A stretch of DNA of 64,000 nt from Pseudohongiella sp. GTDB taxonomy: Bacteria > Pseudomonadota > Gammaproteobacteria > Pseudomonadales > Pseudohongiellaceae. Shown here piece by piece: positions 36,645 through 44,314 of the stretch. The notes under the pieces are model-generated. The model ran no database searches and was not told the DNA's origin. It saw nothing but the letters and a program-made list of their open reading frames with translations. The stretch lies in assembly GCF_011050365.1 (NCBI RefSeq), contig NZ_DRFV01000012.1:62001-126000 (forward strand), given 5' to 3'. Position numbers and translations under genes: made by a program. Every line of letters starts with the position of its first letter. Position 1 is the first letter of the stretch.

Positions 36645-37110
36645 CTAGCGTGCCGCAGCGAAGATGGTTTGCATTTGATGGGCCGTGCTGGTTATTGCTG
36701 CTGATTGCATGGCCGTCATCATCTGCTCCACAGTATTTTTATAGCCAGACAAACGCGCCACCGGGTCACCCAAACCTTCAACGGTGTTGTTCATGGCCGG
36801 GTCGTCAATGTGTGTTTGCATGATGTCCGCCATCGCATGTGCCCGCAGATAATCGGCAATCACCCATTCAAGCTCGTTGGTTTGCGTCAACAGCTGTTCG
36901 GCAACGTTGGTCAACTGTGTGCGGGCAGATTCACTCAATGTGGCCGGCGGGTGATGCAACGCGCGGGCATGGCGAATCAGCTCCAGGTGTTCAAATTGCA
37001 GAAAGTCGTAGTGCGCTACTTCGCCTGAGTGAACACGTGCCATTTCGGTCAGCAATTTTTCCTGGGCAGACTGCGCTGCAGCAATTGCAATACCATAGGC
37101 GTCGCTGTGC
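36645..37110 (-). pseudogene. C-terminal helical domain of the peroxidase protein, out of frame
   Basis: The +1 frame relative to the peroxidase gene stays open here and encodes GAHSDAYGIAIAAAQSAQEK, followed by LLTEMARVHSGEVAHYDFLQ and about 120 more helical residues with several histidines (HYDFLQFEHLELIRHARALH). No ATG or GTG start lies upstream in this frame before a stop; the only internal start is a TTG at 37055 inside a helix. The peroxidase frame ends in nonsense-like sequence (LWYCNCCSAVCPGK) over the same bases. Removing one C from the CCCC run near 37111-37125 joins both parts. This is probably one protein of about 600 residues, broken by a frameshift. Confidence 0.65.
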
Positions 37111-38439
37111 GCCCCGGGCCCGGGGCCCGGGGCTGGCGGGGTTGGCTGACGCGGTATTGGTGTCGCCAGCAGGCATTGTGCCGGTTCTACTCTGGCTCTG
37201 TGGCATCTCTTGCTGCCTCATACCCTGGCCCGGTCGCATTCCACCCTGATGCATACCCTGGCCTTGTCGCATGCCCTTACCTTCATGCATGCCCTGGCCT
37301 TGTCGCATGCCCTGACCTTCATGCATGCCCTGGCCGCGTCCCATGTCCTGACCTTGTCGCATGCCTTGACCACGGCCCATGCCCATATTGCCCATCATCA
37401 TGCCCATGCCACGCCCGCCCAGAGACTGCAGGAATGCGGAGATGTCGTCGATATCCTGTTGGCTCAATTGTCGGCCCAGTTGATGCTCGCCCATCTCCTC
37501 GATGGCGGCTTCCAGGGTATCGATGCTGCCGTCATGAAAATAGGGAGCGGTCTCGGCAACGCCGTGCAGAGTCGGCACTTTGAAGACGTGCGCGTCGTGT
37601 TCCCGCAAACTGCGGTTGATCAAACCGTTGTCATTTACATTCGCTACGCGATGTTCGACAAAATAGGATGTCGCAGACCCGAGTTGTTGGTAGGAATTGC
37701 CTCCCAGATTGATGCCATTGTGGCAACTGACGCAACCAATCTCGTCGAAGCGCTGCCAGCCCCGCATGGCCTGCTCACTGAGCTGATCTTCTTCGCCCGC
37801 CAGGTGACGAAGGAACGGGGTGTTAGCCCGGGTAAAGTTCATGGTCTGGAAGTAGGCGAGCGCATCGCCGATGTTGTGAGCGGTAATGCCGTCCGGGTAA
37901 AGGACGGCAAATTCGGCCGCGTAGTTGTCGTCATTTTGCAGCAGTTCCACCACGGTGGCCAAATCGTGCGCCATTTCTATCTGGCTTTCAATTGGCCCCA
38001 GTGCCTGTTCAGTCAGGGTCACTGCGCGGCCATCCCAGAACTGACGGAAATTCATCGCCGCATTGAACGTTGTTGGTGCGTTCAGATGTCCGCTGACACC
38101 GAATGCTCCGGTTGATACCCGGCGACCATCAGTACCGCCGAACATGCCGGAGTGACAGCTATTGCAACCAATATTGTTGTCCGCAGACAGCCGGCGCTCA
38201 TGAAACAGATCGAATCCCAATCGCAACTTGTTGGCATCGACATCGCTGGCGCTAAATCCGGCAATTGGCCGGTAGCCGGTCAGTGCCAGCTCATGATCGG
38301 CGTTGGCCGCTATCAGTGCCGGCTTGCCCAGCGCGTTGTTGAATGCCAGCCATGCCTCGTCAATTGGTTCGGCGGCATCGAGTAACGGGCCGCAAAAACA
38401 CAAGGCGAGTAAGGCAAACGTTTGCGATTCAGTTTTCAT
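36991..38439 (-). CDS. Di-heme cytochrome c peroxidase/MauG-like protein with Met/Gly/Gln-repeat tail
   Basis: 482 codons as read. A signal peptide precedes two c-heme sites, CNSCH (92-96) and CVSCH (236-240), in the arrangement of bacterial cytochrome c peroxidases and MauG. Met/His ligand candidates include the region after residue 280 (HDAHVFKVPTLHGVAETAPY). From about residue 343 to 410 the chain is a repeat of Gly-Met-Arg/His-Gln/Glu-Gly-Gln units, then a Pro/Ala linker. The last 40 residues as read are probably out of frame (see the adjacent entry). It lies 20 bases downstream of the redoxin gene. The electron donor is unknown. Confidence 0.82.
   Translation of the reverse strand: MKTESQTFALLALCFCGPLLDAAEPIDEAWLAFNNALGKPALIAANADHELALTGYRPIAGFSASDVDANKLRLGFDLFHERRLSADNNIGCNSCHSGMFGGTDGRRVSTGAFGVSGHLNAPTTFNAAMNFRQFWDGRAVTLTEQALGPIESQIEMAHDLATVVELLQNDDNYAAEFAVLYPDGITAHNIGDALAYFQTMNFTRANTPFLRHLAGEEDQLSEQAMRGWQRFDEIGCVSCHNGINLGGNSYQQLGSATSYFVEHRVANVNDNGLINRSLREHDAHVFKVPTLHGVAETAPYFHDGSIDTLEAAIEEMGEHQLGRQLSQQDIDDISAFLQSLGGRGMGMMMGNMGMGRGQGMRQGQDMGRGQGMHEGQGMRQGQGMHEGKGMRQGQGMHQGGMRPGQGMRQQEMPQSQSRTGTMPAGDTNTASANPASPGPRARGAQRRLWYCNCCSAVCPGKIADRNGTCSLRRSSALRLSAI
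37215..37407 (-). repeat. Imperfect tandem repeats encoding Met/Gly/Gln-rich tail
   Basis: About ten imperfect copies of an 18-24-base unit (for example CATGCCCTGGCCTTGTCG on the plus strand). In the peroxidase frame they encode Gly-Met-Arg-Gln-Gly-Gln-like units, with His-Glu variants. The unit is a multiple of three, so copy-number change would keep the frame. Methionine and histidine density suggests copper or heme-iron contact; that is inference. Confidence 0.85.
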
Positions 38440-38459
38440 GATAAATGCTCCCGGGCTTA

Positions 38460-39056
38460 TCAGCTCAGGAAAAACCCGACCAGGCAGCCCTTGGAATCCG
38501 GGATGTCGTTCATGTTTATGGTTTCTCCCGCCATGACCGCGTCCAGCGCATCGCGCAGGTAATTATGTTCGGTGTTGATGCGCTGGGTTTCGTAGCCCAG
38601 TGAGTCGTCAATGGGGCCGCGGAACACAACCTTGCGCGTACGCGGGTCAACGATAAACACCTCGGCGGTTCTCTCAACCCCCAATGAACGTGCCACGGAC
38701 TGGTCGGCGTCTTTTAGAATGGGAAAATCAATATTGAAATCCGCTGCCTCTTTACGGATGCGGGGGATGTCATCCTGGATAAACGAATTCAACATCAGGA
38801 AAGTGATGTTGCTGTCTGCATAATCATCGCGAATGCCCAGGAAGGTCGGGACTGACAGGCGCGCGATCGGGCAGCCTGAACCATGCACATACATGACAAT
38901 AAATTCGTTGTCGGCATATTCGTCGAGCGCGTGGGTGACCCCCATGTGATCGGTCAGCTCAAAGTCCTTCATCGTTTTCAGCCATTCGTCAGCCATGGCA
39001 TTTGTGGTGAGCAGCGTCAGGAGGCTGAAAAATACCAAACTCAGTGTCTTGTTCAT
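38460..39056 (-). CDS. Exported redoxin-domain (thioredoxin-fold) protein
   Basis: 198 residues from ATG 39056 with GGAAG upstream; the signal peptide is SLVFFSLLTLLTTNAMA. The AhpC/TSA-like fold starts with DFELTDHMGVTHALDEY and has a single reactive cysteine, Cys62, in HGSGCPIARLSVP, without the second Cys of thioredoxin. DADQSVARSLGVERTAEVFIVDPRTRKVVFRG follows as in redoxin-domain proteins. Probably the first gene of a unit with the peroxidase, suggesting a periplasmic peroxide or thiol chemistry pair. A C-terminal Cys (about 192) may resolve the reactive one. Confidence 0.75.
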   Translation of the reverse strand: MNKTLSLVFFSLLTLLTTNAMADEWLKTMKDFELTDHMGVTHALDEYADNEFIVMYVHGSGCPIARLSVPTFLGIRDDYADSNITFLMLNSFIQDDIPRIRKEAADFNIDFPILKDADQSVARSLGVERTAEVFIVDPRTRKVVFRGPIDDSLGYETQRINTEHNYLRDALDAVMAGETINMNDIPDSKGCLVGFFLS

Positions 39057-39323
39057 GGTTGCTTCCTTCCAGTTGTGGTTGTCGGACAAGTCTACCGCCC
39101 GGGCGAACAGATGATGAATCAAGTATCTGGCAAAACAGAGTCAATCGCCATGTGACACATTGCCGCAGCGCTGGTCGGCGTCGAAGCATAAAAAGCGCAG
39201 ATAATTGCTTCAATTTTAATATTACTCCCGGGTGGGCAGGGTGACCATGCGCTATATCAAGGTTTGGCTCTGATTGTAGTTGTGGTTGTGAGGCGCAATC
39301 GCCTGTCAGCCGGTGATCGTGTG

Positions 39324-40943
39324 TCAGTCTGTGCTTTCGTTGTGCCCGGCTATCTCCGCTGACCGTTCATGGTCGGCCTCGCTCTGCTCTCTGTCGGCCT
39401 CGTAATCCTTGAGCATGCGTTGCATGCGTACTTCCAGCATGGCTGCGTGCAGTTCCATCTGCCGCTGTTCCTCGCGCAGGGAGCGAAGCAGCGCGGCCGC
39501 CATGAAGATCATCAGGATCATGAAGGGAAATGCTGCGACAATGGACATCGTCTGCAATGCGCCCAGCCCGCCGCTGAGCAGCAGCACCCCGGCCACCAGC
39601 ACCTGAATGAAGCCCCAGCCGACACGCAGCCAGCGACTGGGCGTCAACACACCCTTGCCGGTAAACATGCCGAGCACGAACGTGGCCGAGTTGGCGGAAG
39701 TGATCACGAACAGTATGATCAGGATCAATACCAGCCAGCCAAGAATTTCCGGAAAGGGAAGTGATTCCAGCATCAGGAACAATCCGGAGCTGATTTCGGT
39801 ATCGACCGCCGCTGCGATGCCTGCCGACTCGAACAGTTCGTAGTACAGTGCTGATCCGCCAAAAACCGCGAACCACGCCACGCTCAACAGCACCGGCATA
39901 CCAATCACGCCCAGCACAAACTCGCGGATGGTGCGCCCGCGTGAGATACGGGCGATGAAGCTACCCACGAATGGTGCCCAGGAGAGTCCCCAGGCCCAAT
40001 AAAAGATAGTCCAGCGCTCCACCCAGTCCTCGCCGGTATAGGGCGTCATGACCAGGCTCATCCCGATGACATTGCTAAAATAGTCGCCGATGGCATTGGT
40101 CATCGCCGCAGTGATGAAGTCGGTAGGGCCAGCAAAGAATACAAACACCAGCAGCGCGGCGGCCAGCAACATGTTGGCATCACTGACATATCGCACGCCG
40201 CTTTCCAAAGGCATCAAAGAGCAGAGCAGGAAGATCACGGAGACGCCGGCCAGTATCATCATCTGCTGGCTGGTACCGAAACCAACGTCGGCCACGGCGC
40301 CAAGGCCGCTGTTGATCTGGATGATACCCAGACCAAGCGTGGTTGCGACGCCGAATACGGTCGATACCACGGCCAGGGTATTGATGCCGTGACCCAGAGG
40401 GCCGTCGACCCGGTCACCCAGGCTGGCCCGGAAGGTTTCACTGATCAGCCCGGCCCGTTGCCGTCGGAAGCGCACATAGGCGATGGATAGTCCGACCACC
40501 GCGAAGTTGGCCCACTGGTGAAATCCCCAGTGAAAAAGTGAGTACTGCATACTGATCCGGGCCGCCTCCGGGGTTCCTCCGGTCGTCTGGCCCAATGGCG
40601 GGTTATTGTAGTGGCTCATGGGTTCGGCCACGCCCCAGAACACCAGACCGACACCCATGCCGGCCGAGAAGATCATGCCAAGCCAGGTAGGATAGGGAAA
40701 CTCGGGACTTTCGCCATCGGCACCCAGACGAATACGGCCGGCGGGCGAGAACGCTACCCCAAAGCAGAACAACAGAAACCCTGTCGTGGCGAACAGGTAC
40801 AGCCACCCGAAATGTTCCGTGGTGAAGTCCAGCGCAAGCTCGGCGCCTTCCGCCAGTTGCTCGGGCCTGCCGATCCCCATGACTACAAATACGGCGAGTA
40901 AAACGACGGAAAGATAGAATACCCATCCAGGGCGCTTTTGCAT
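39324..40943 (-). CDS. BCCT-family transporter
   Basis: 539 residues and twelve predicted helices. GMGVGLVFWGVAEP (95-108) is the glycine-rich family motif and WTIFYWAWGLSWAPFVG (311-327) with RISRGRTIREF marks helix 8. Compared with BetP, as remembered, aromatic-box residues match at Trp139, Trp144 and Phe147 (BetP Trp189, Trp194, Tyr197), but Gly319 replaces BetP Trp374. Substrate may therefore not be a standard betaine or choline. A long charged C-terminal helix (about residues 480-539) could sense osmotic conditions. It is 23 bases downstream of the dicarboxylate symporter gene, probably in one unit. Confidence 0.88.
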   Translation of the reverse strand: MQKRPGWVFYLSVVLLAVFVVMGIGRPEQLAEGAELALDFTTEHFGWLYLFATTGFLLFCFGVAFSPAGRIRLGADGESPEFPYPTWLGMIFSAGMGVGLVFWGVAEPMSHYNNPPLGQTTGGTPEAARISMQYSLFHWGFHQWANFAVVGLSIAYVRFRRQRAGLISETFRASLGDRVDGPLGHGINTLAVVSTVFGVATTLGLGIIQINSGLGAVADVGFGTSQQMMILAGVSVIFLLCSLMPLESGVRYVSDANMLLAAALLVFVFFAGPTDFITAAMTNAIGDYFSNVIGMSLVMTPYTGEDWVERWTIFYWAWGLSWAPFVGSFIARISRGRTIREFVLGVIGMPVLLSVAWFAVFGGSALYYELFESAGIAAAVDTEISSGLFLMLESLPFPEILGWLVLILIILFVITSANSATFVLGMFTGKGVLTPSRWLRVGWGFIQVLVAGVLLLSGGLGALQTMSIVAAFPFMILMIFMAAALLRSLREEQRQMELHAAMLEVRMQRMLKDYEADREQSEADHERSAEIAGHNESTD

Positions 40944-40966
40944 GTGTTCTCCTTTTCCGCGATTGC

Positions 40967-42379
40967 CTATGATGTTGAAGGGGGCCCGGTTTTCTCCTGA
41001 AGATGTTGCTGTTCACGGACAGCCTGCTGCGCCAGTCTGTCTTCGGCATCACCCTTGCCGCCGACCCACTCCTCCATCAGACGACAGGTGACCAGGTCGC
41101 CGGTGACGTTGATTGCCGTGCGGCACATGTCCAGGATGCGGTCTACACCCATGATCAGCGCGATGCCGGCGGCAGGAATGCCAACTGACTCGAGCACCAT
41201 TGCCAGGATGACAATACCGACCCCGGGGGTAGCCGGCGACCCGATTGATGCGCCAACCGCTATGGCCACTACCAGGGCCATGCTGGCCATGCTCAGGTCA
41301 ATGCCGTAAACCTGCGCCAGGAACATCGTGGCCACTGCCTGGTACAACGCGGTGCCGTTCATATTGATGGTGGCGCCCAGCGGGATAACGAACTGGGAAA
41401 TGGATGGCCGTACATGCAATCTATCCTCGGCCGTGCGGATGGACAAGGGCATGACGGCCGCTGAACTGGACGTGGAGAACGCCAGCAATAGCACATCGCG
41501 GGCGTCGCGCAGGAATCCCAATGGCCGAACACCGGAGAAAACCCGCAGCAACAGCAGGTAGACCAGCAGCAACAGCATCAGCCCGATAATCACGGTGGCG
41601 ACATAGAAGGCCATGCCCCCCAGCGCAGCAACGCCGAGGGTTGTGGTGAGCTGGGCCATCAGCCCAAACACGGCATAGGGTGCCAGACGCATCGCCCATC
41701 GCACGACCGTCATGCAAATCTGCTGCAGAGAGTCGAGCAGGTCCAGCATCGGACGGGCCGCAGCGGGCACCATGGTCACCAGCGCAATGCCGACAATGAT
41801 TGAGAAAATCACCACCTGCAACATTTGCCCTTCGACCATGGCATCCAGGGGATTGCCCGGCAACAACCCGATCACTGCACTGGGGAATTCGGTCAAACTG
41901 GGAATCGTGGCGGATGTTACCTCGGGTTGCTCCAGGTTAGCGCCCGGTTGCTGTCCCTGCAGCAGGCGGCCGGGTTTGAGCAAGTCGCCGAGCCACAGGC
42001 CGATAATTGCCGCCATGGCCGTGGTAACGGCAAAGAACAGACTTACCCGGACGCCCAGCTTGCGCAGCTGTTCCAGATTTTCGCTGGCCGCCAGACCGCG
42101 GATCACCGAGGCGATGACCAGCGGGATCACAATCATCTGTATGGTGGCCAGAAACAATTGACCCGGAAAGGCCAGCCAGCTGCCGATCATCGAGCCGGTG
42201 GCAGGTTCTACCAGGCCCATCGAAGGTCCCAGCAGTGCGCCGATGCACAGGCCGAGAAACATGCCAATTAATACCTTCAACCACAGGCGGTCCTTTACCA
42301 GGCCGGTGAGGTAATCCCCCAGGTAGCGAAGGGAGCGTAAATGCAGTGAGCGGAGGGCACTGTCTGGGGTGGAGGGCAT
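40967..42379 (-). CDS. Dicarboxylate/amino acid:cation symporter (DAACS)
   Basis: About 470 residues from the ATG at 42379; an in-frame GTG at 42388 would add three residues. The fold of the glutamate transporter family is clear: helix 3-4 FLATIQMIVIPLVIASVIRG, the first hairpin FSTSSSAAVMPLSIR, the NMNGT cation-site motif, the second hairpin GSPATPGVGIVILAMVLESVG and helix 8 DRILDMCRTAINVTGDL. The Arg in DMCRTAIN matches Arg397 of GltPh, which favours aspartate or glutamate over neutral amino acids. Located in the inner membrane, Na+ or H+ coupled. Followed directly by the BCCT gene. Confidence 0.9.
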   Translation of the reverse strand: MPSTPDSALRSLHLRSLRYLGDYLTGLVKDRLWLKVLIGMFLGLCIGALLGPSMGLVEPATGSMIGSWLAFPGQLFLATIQMIVIPLVIASVIRGLAASENLEQLRKLGVRVSLFFAVTTAMAAIIGLWLGDLLKPGRLLQGQQPGANLEQPEVTSATIPSLTEFPSAVIGLLPGNPLDAMVEGQMLQVVIFSIIVGIALVTMVPAAARPMLDLLDSLQQICMTVVRWAMRLAPYAVFGLMAQLTTTLGVAALGGMAFYVATVIIGLMLLLLVYLLLLRVFSGVRPLGFLRDARDVLLLAFSTSSSAAVMPLSIRTAEDRLHVRPSISQFVIPLGATINMNGTALYQAVATMFLAQVYGIDLSMASMALVVAIAVGASIGSPATPGVGIVILAMVLESVGIPAAGIALIMGVDRILDMCRTAINVTGDLVTCRLMEEWVGGKGDAEDRLAQQAVREQQHLQEKTGPPSTS

Positions 42380-42528
42380 ACTTTTCACTCTATCAGAACG
42401 GCCCTTGTGACAGAAGCCAGGGTTTTAATCAGAGATGTTCAAGTATTGCATTTAATACGGGCCACGGGTTTGATTATGATCAAATCGGGAATCGGCTCGC
42501 TATCACTGTCAGCGATAGGCTTTGCAAG

Positions 42529-42710
42529 ATGGGGTCGAAGGGTCGAGCTTTATGGTACCGGAGGCCGGACTTGAACCGGCACGCTATCTCTAGCACCGCT
42601 GATTTTATGAAACAGGTGAATCCGGCGTGTTATTTTCGTAATGGGGTCGAAGGGTCGAGCTTTATGGTACCGGAGGCCGGACTTGAACCGGCACGCTATC
42701 ACTAGCACCG
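42529..42710. repeat. 70-base direct repeat including 3' part of tRNA-Leu
   Basis: The 70 bases at 42529-42598 recur at 42641-42710 with a single mismatch, at a spacing of 112. The second copy is the 3' part of the functional tRNA plus 24 flanking bases; the first ends a decayed tRNA remnant. Either a tandem tRNA duplication has decayed or an att-like repeat remains after loss of an integrated element. No integrase or phage gene remains between them. Confidence 0.85.
42553..42630 (-). pseudogene. Decayed tRNA-Leu copy
   Basis: Read on the minus strand it ends with the same acceptor, T-arm and variable-arm sequence as the functional tRNA-Leu and ends in CCA. Toward the 5' side two bases are inserted (42599-42600), then 11 bases (42607-42617) split the anticodon loop, and beyond 42630 the D-arm is replaced by unrelated bases. 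It cannot fold as a tRNA. Confidence 0.75.
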
Positions 42711-42751
42711 GATTTTGAATCCGGCGTGTCTACCAATTTCACCACTCCGGC
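42665..42751 (-). tRNA. tRNA-Leu (anticodon CAA)
   Basis: 87 bases, CCA encoded. The acceptor stem pairs GCCGGAG with CTCCGGT, the D-arm contains GGTAGACAC, the anticodon stem CCGGA/TCCGG encloses TTCAAAA so the anticodon is CAA (reads UUG). A long variable arm and the T loop GGTTCAAGTCC are present, as expected for leucine tRNA. A good promoter is found 29 bases upstream. Confidence 0.97.
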
Positions 42752-42779
42752 AGGAAGTGCGCTATTGCAGAAGGGCGCC

Positions 42780-42807
42780 ATTATAACAACATTGCGACGG
42801 CTGGCAA
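42780..42807 (-). promoter_or_regulatory. Promoter of tRNA-Leu
   Basis: Minus strand TTGCCA (42802-42807) and TATAAT (42780-42785) are 16 bases apart. The -10 lies 28 bases before the mature tRNA 5' end at 42751, leaving room for a short leader removed by RNase P. Confidence 0.75.
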
Positions 42808-42924
42808 CGGGGCTGGTGTGATAATCCCTTTGATTGCTGGATTTAGCTGTCGCCGTTGGGCTATCCTGATTTTAATCGTCAGATAACACCGCAATTTTCC
42901 GCTAACGGAACAAGGATCTATGCC

Positions 42925-44217
42925 ATGAAAAAGATGCTACTGCTCGGTGCCGCCACTTTGCTGTTGACTCAGGTTGTTGCAGTCCAGGCTCAGCCAGCGT
43001 TGCCCGACGCCGTGCAAAACCGGGTTGACAGTGTCATGCCACAGGTAGTGGAGTGGCGGCGTGATTTTCATCAGCACCCGGAACTGGGCAACCGGGAGTT
43101 CCGTACCTCCGGCATTATCGCGGAGCATCTCGAAGCGTTGGGTATGGAAGTAAAGACAGGTATCGCTCATACCGGTGTCGTCGGAATTCTGCGTGGTGGC
43201 CAGCCGGGACCGGTGGTTGCATTACGGGCCGATATGGATGCCCTGCCAGTGGAGGAGCAGGTGGATCTGCCGTTTGCTTCGCAGGTGCGCACGCAGTACA
43301 ACGGCCAGGACGTCGGGGTCATGCATGCCTGTGGTCACGACAATCACATGGCTATTCTGATGGGGGCTGCCAGCGTGCTGGCAGGCATGAAGGACGAGCT
43401 GACGGGTACCGTCATGTTTATCTTCCAGCCAGCCGAGGAGGGTGCACCTGCCGGAGAGGAAGGTGGCGCCGAGCTGATGCTGGCGGAAGGCATTTTTGCT
43501 GACCTGCGACCCGATGCCGTATTTGGTCTGCATGTCTGGCCCATTCCGGCAGGTGTGATTGCGGTGCGCGAAGGCGGCACCATGGCATCAAGCGACTCCT
43601 TCACTATCAGGGTGCAGGGGCAGCAGACGCACGGTGCGGCGCCCTGGGCCGGTATCGACCCGATCGTGGTCGCGTCGCAGATTGTCATGGGCCTGCAGAC
43701 CATCCCCAGTCGGCAGCTCAATGCCACGACCACCCCCTCCATTGTCACCGTGGGTGCCATCAACGGTGGTCTGCGCAGTAATATCATCCCCGACTCAGTG
43801 GAAATGATTGGCACTTTGCGTACCTTTGATGCCGAAACGCGAACCCAGATCCACGAACGGGTGACACGCACCGCAGAGCAGATTGCGGCCAGTGCCGGCG
43901 CCACTGCCGAGGTGGATATCAGTCTGGGTTATCCGGTGACGGCCAATGACCCCGGGTTGACCCGCGCCATGCAACCGACCTTGCAGCGTGTGGTCGGAGA
44001 CAGGCTGATCGAGTCGCCGTTGATTACCGGCGCTGAGGACTTCTCCTACTATGCCAATGAAGTGCCGGGCATGTTTTTCTTTCTTGGTATCGCGGCTGAT
44101 GATCCGGACATGGTGTACCCCAATCACTCACCGTACTTCTATGCCGACGAGCGCGCATTGCCGGTGGGTGTGCAGGCGATGACGGCACTGGCGCTGGATT
44201 TTTTATCGTCGCAGTAG
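42925..44217 (+). CDS. Exported M20-family amidohydrolase/carboxypeptidase
   Basis: 430 residues from ATG 42925, with AAGGA 9 bases upstream and a signal peptide (LLLGAATLLLTQVVAVQAQ). The M20D pattern is seen: WRRDFHQHPELGNREF, ALRADMDALPVEEQ, HACGHDNH (134-141, catalytic metal ligands) and AEEGAPAGEEGG; the dimerisation domain is at about 215-325. It hydrolyses N-acyl or amide bonds of amino-acid conjugates; the exact substrate is unknown. It is divergent from the tRNA gene and 97 bases upstream of queA. Confidence 0.88.
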   Translation: MKKMLLLGAATLLLTQVVAVQAQPALPDAVQNRVDSVMPQVVEWRRDFHQHPELGNREFRTSGIIAEHLEALGMEVKTGIAHTGVVGILRGGQPGPVVALRADMDALPVEEQVDLPFASQVRTQYNGQDVGVMHACGHDNHMAILMGAASVLAGMKDELTGTVMFIFQPAEEGAPAGEEGGAELMLAEGIFADLRPDAVFGLHVWPIPAGVIAVREGGTMASSDSFTIRVQGQQTHGAAPWAGIDPIVVASQIVMGLQTIPSRQLNATTTPSIVTVGAINGGLRSNIIPDSVEMIGTLRTFDAETRTQIHERVTRTAEQIAASAGATAEVDISLGYPVTANDPGLTRAMQPTLQRVVGDRLIESPLITGAEDFSYYANEVPGMFFFLGIAADDPDMVYPNHSPYFYADERALPVGVQAMTALALDFLSSQ

Positions 44218-44284
44218 AGGGTCGGCGTGCGGGTAGCAACGCCGGCGAACGCGTCTTGCCAGTGAATGGTTGTGCTTGGCAACA

Positions 44285-44312
44285 GGCGGGCTTTCGGGCA
44301 AACTTGCCCGCC
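44285..44312 (+). promoter_or_regulatory. Hairpin directly before queA start
   Basis: GGCGGGC (44285-44291) pairs with GCCCGCC (44306-44312), with a 14-base loop; the ATG of queA follows at 44315. There is no T run long enough for clear termination and no SD is visible outside the stem. It may end the M20 transcript or limit queA translation. Function is inferred. Confidence 0.45.
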
Positions 44313-44314
44313 TT

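Noticed and set aside
37215-37407. Regular repeats resembling a CRISPR-like array
   Set aside because: Units vary, lack unique spacers and encode a Met/Gly/Gln tail in frame with the peroxidase.
37210-38115. A 301-codon plus-strand frame antisense to the peroxidase gene
   Set aside because: It is an open shadow of the GC-rich repeats and has no SD; the minus-strand product has clear heme motifs.
42469-42484. Inverted repeat TTTGAT-4-ATCAAA upstream of the symporter gene
   Set aside because: It might be an operator but has no match to a known site and no regulator nearby.
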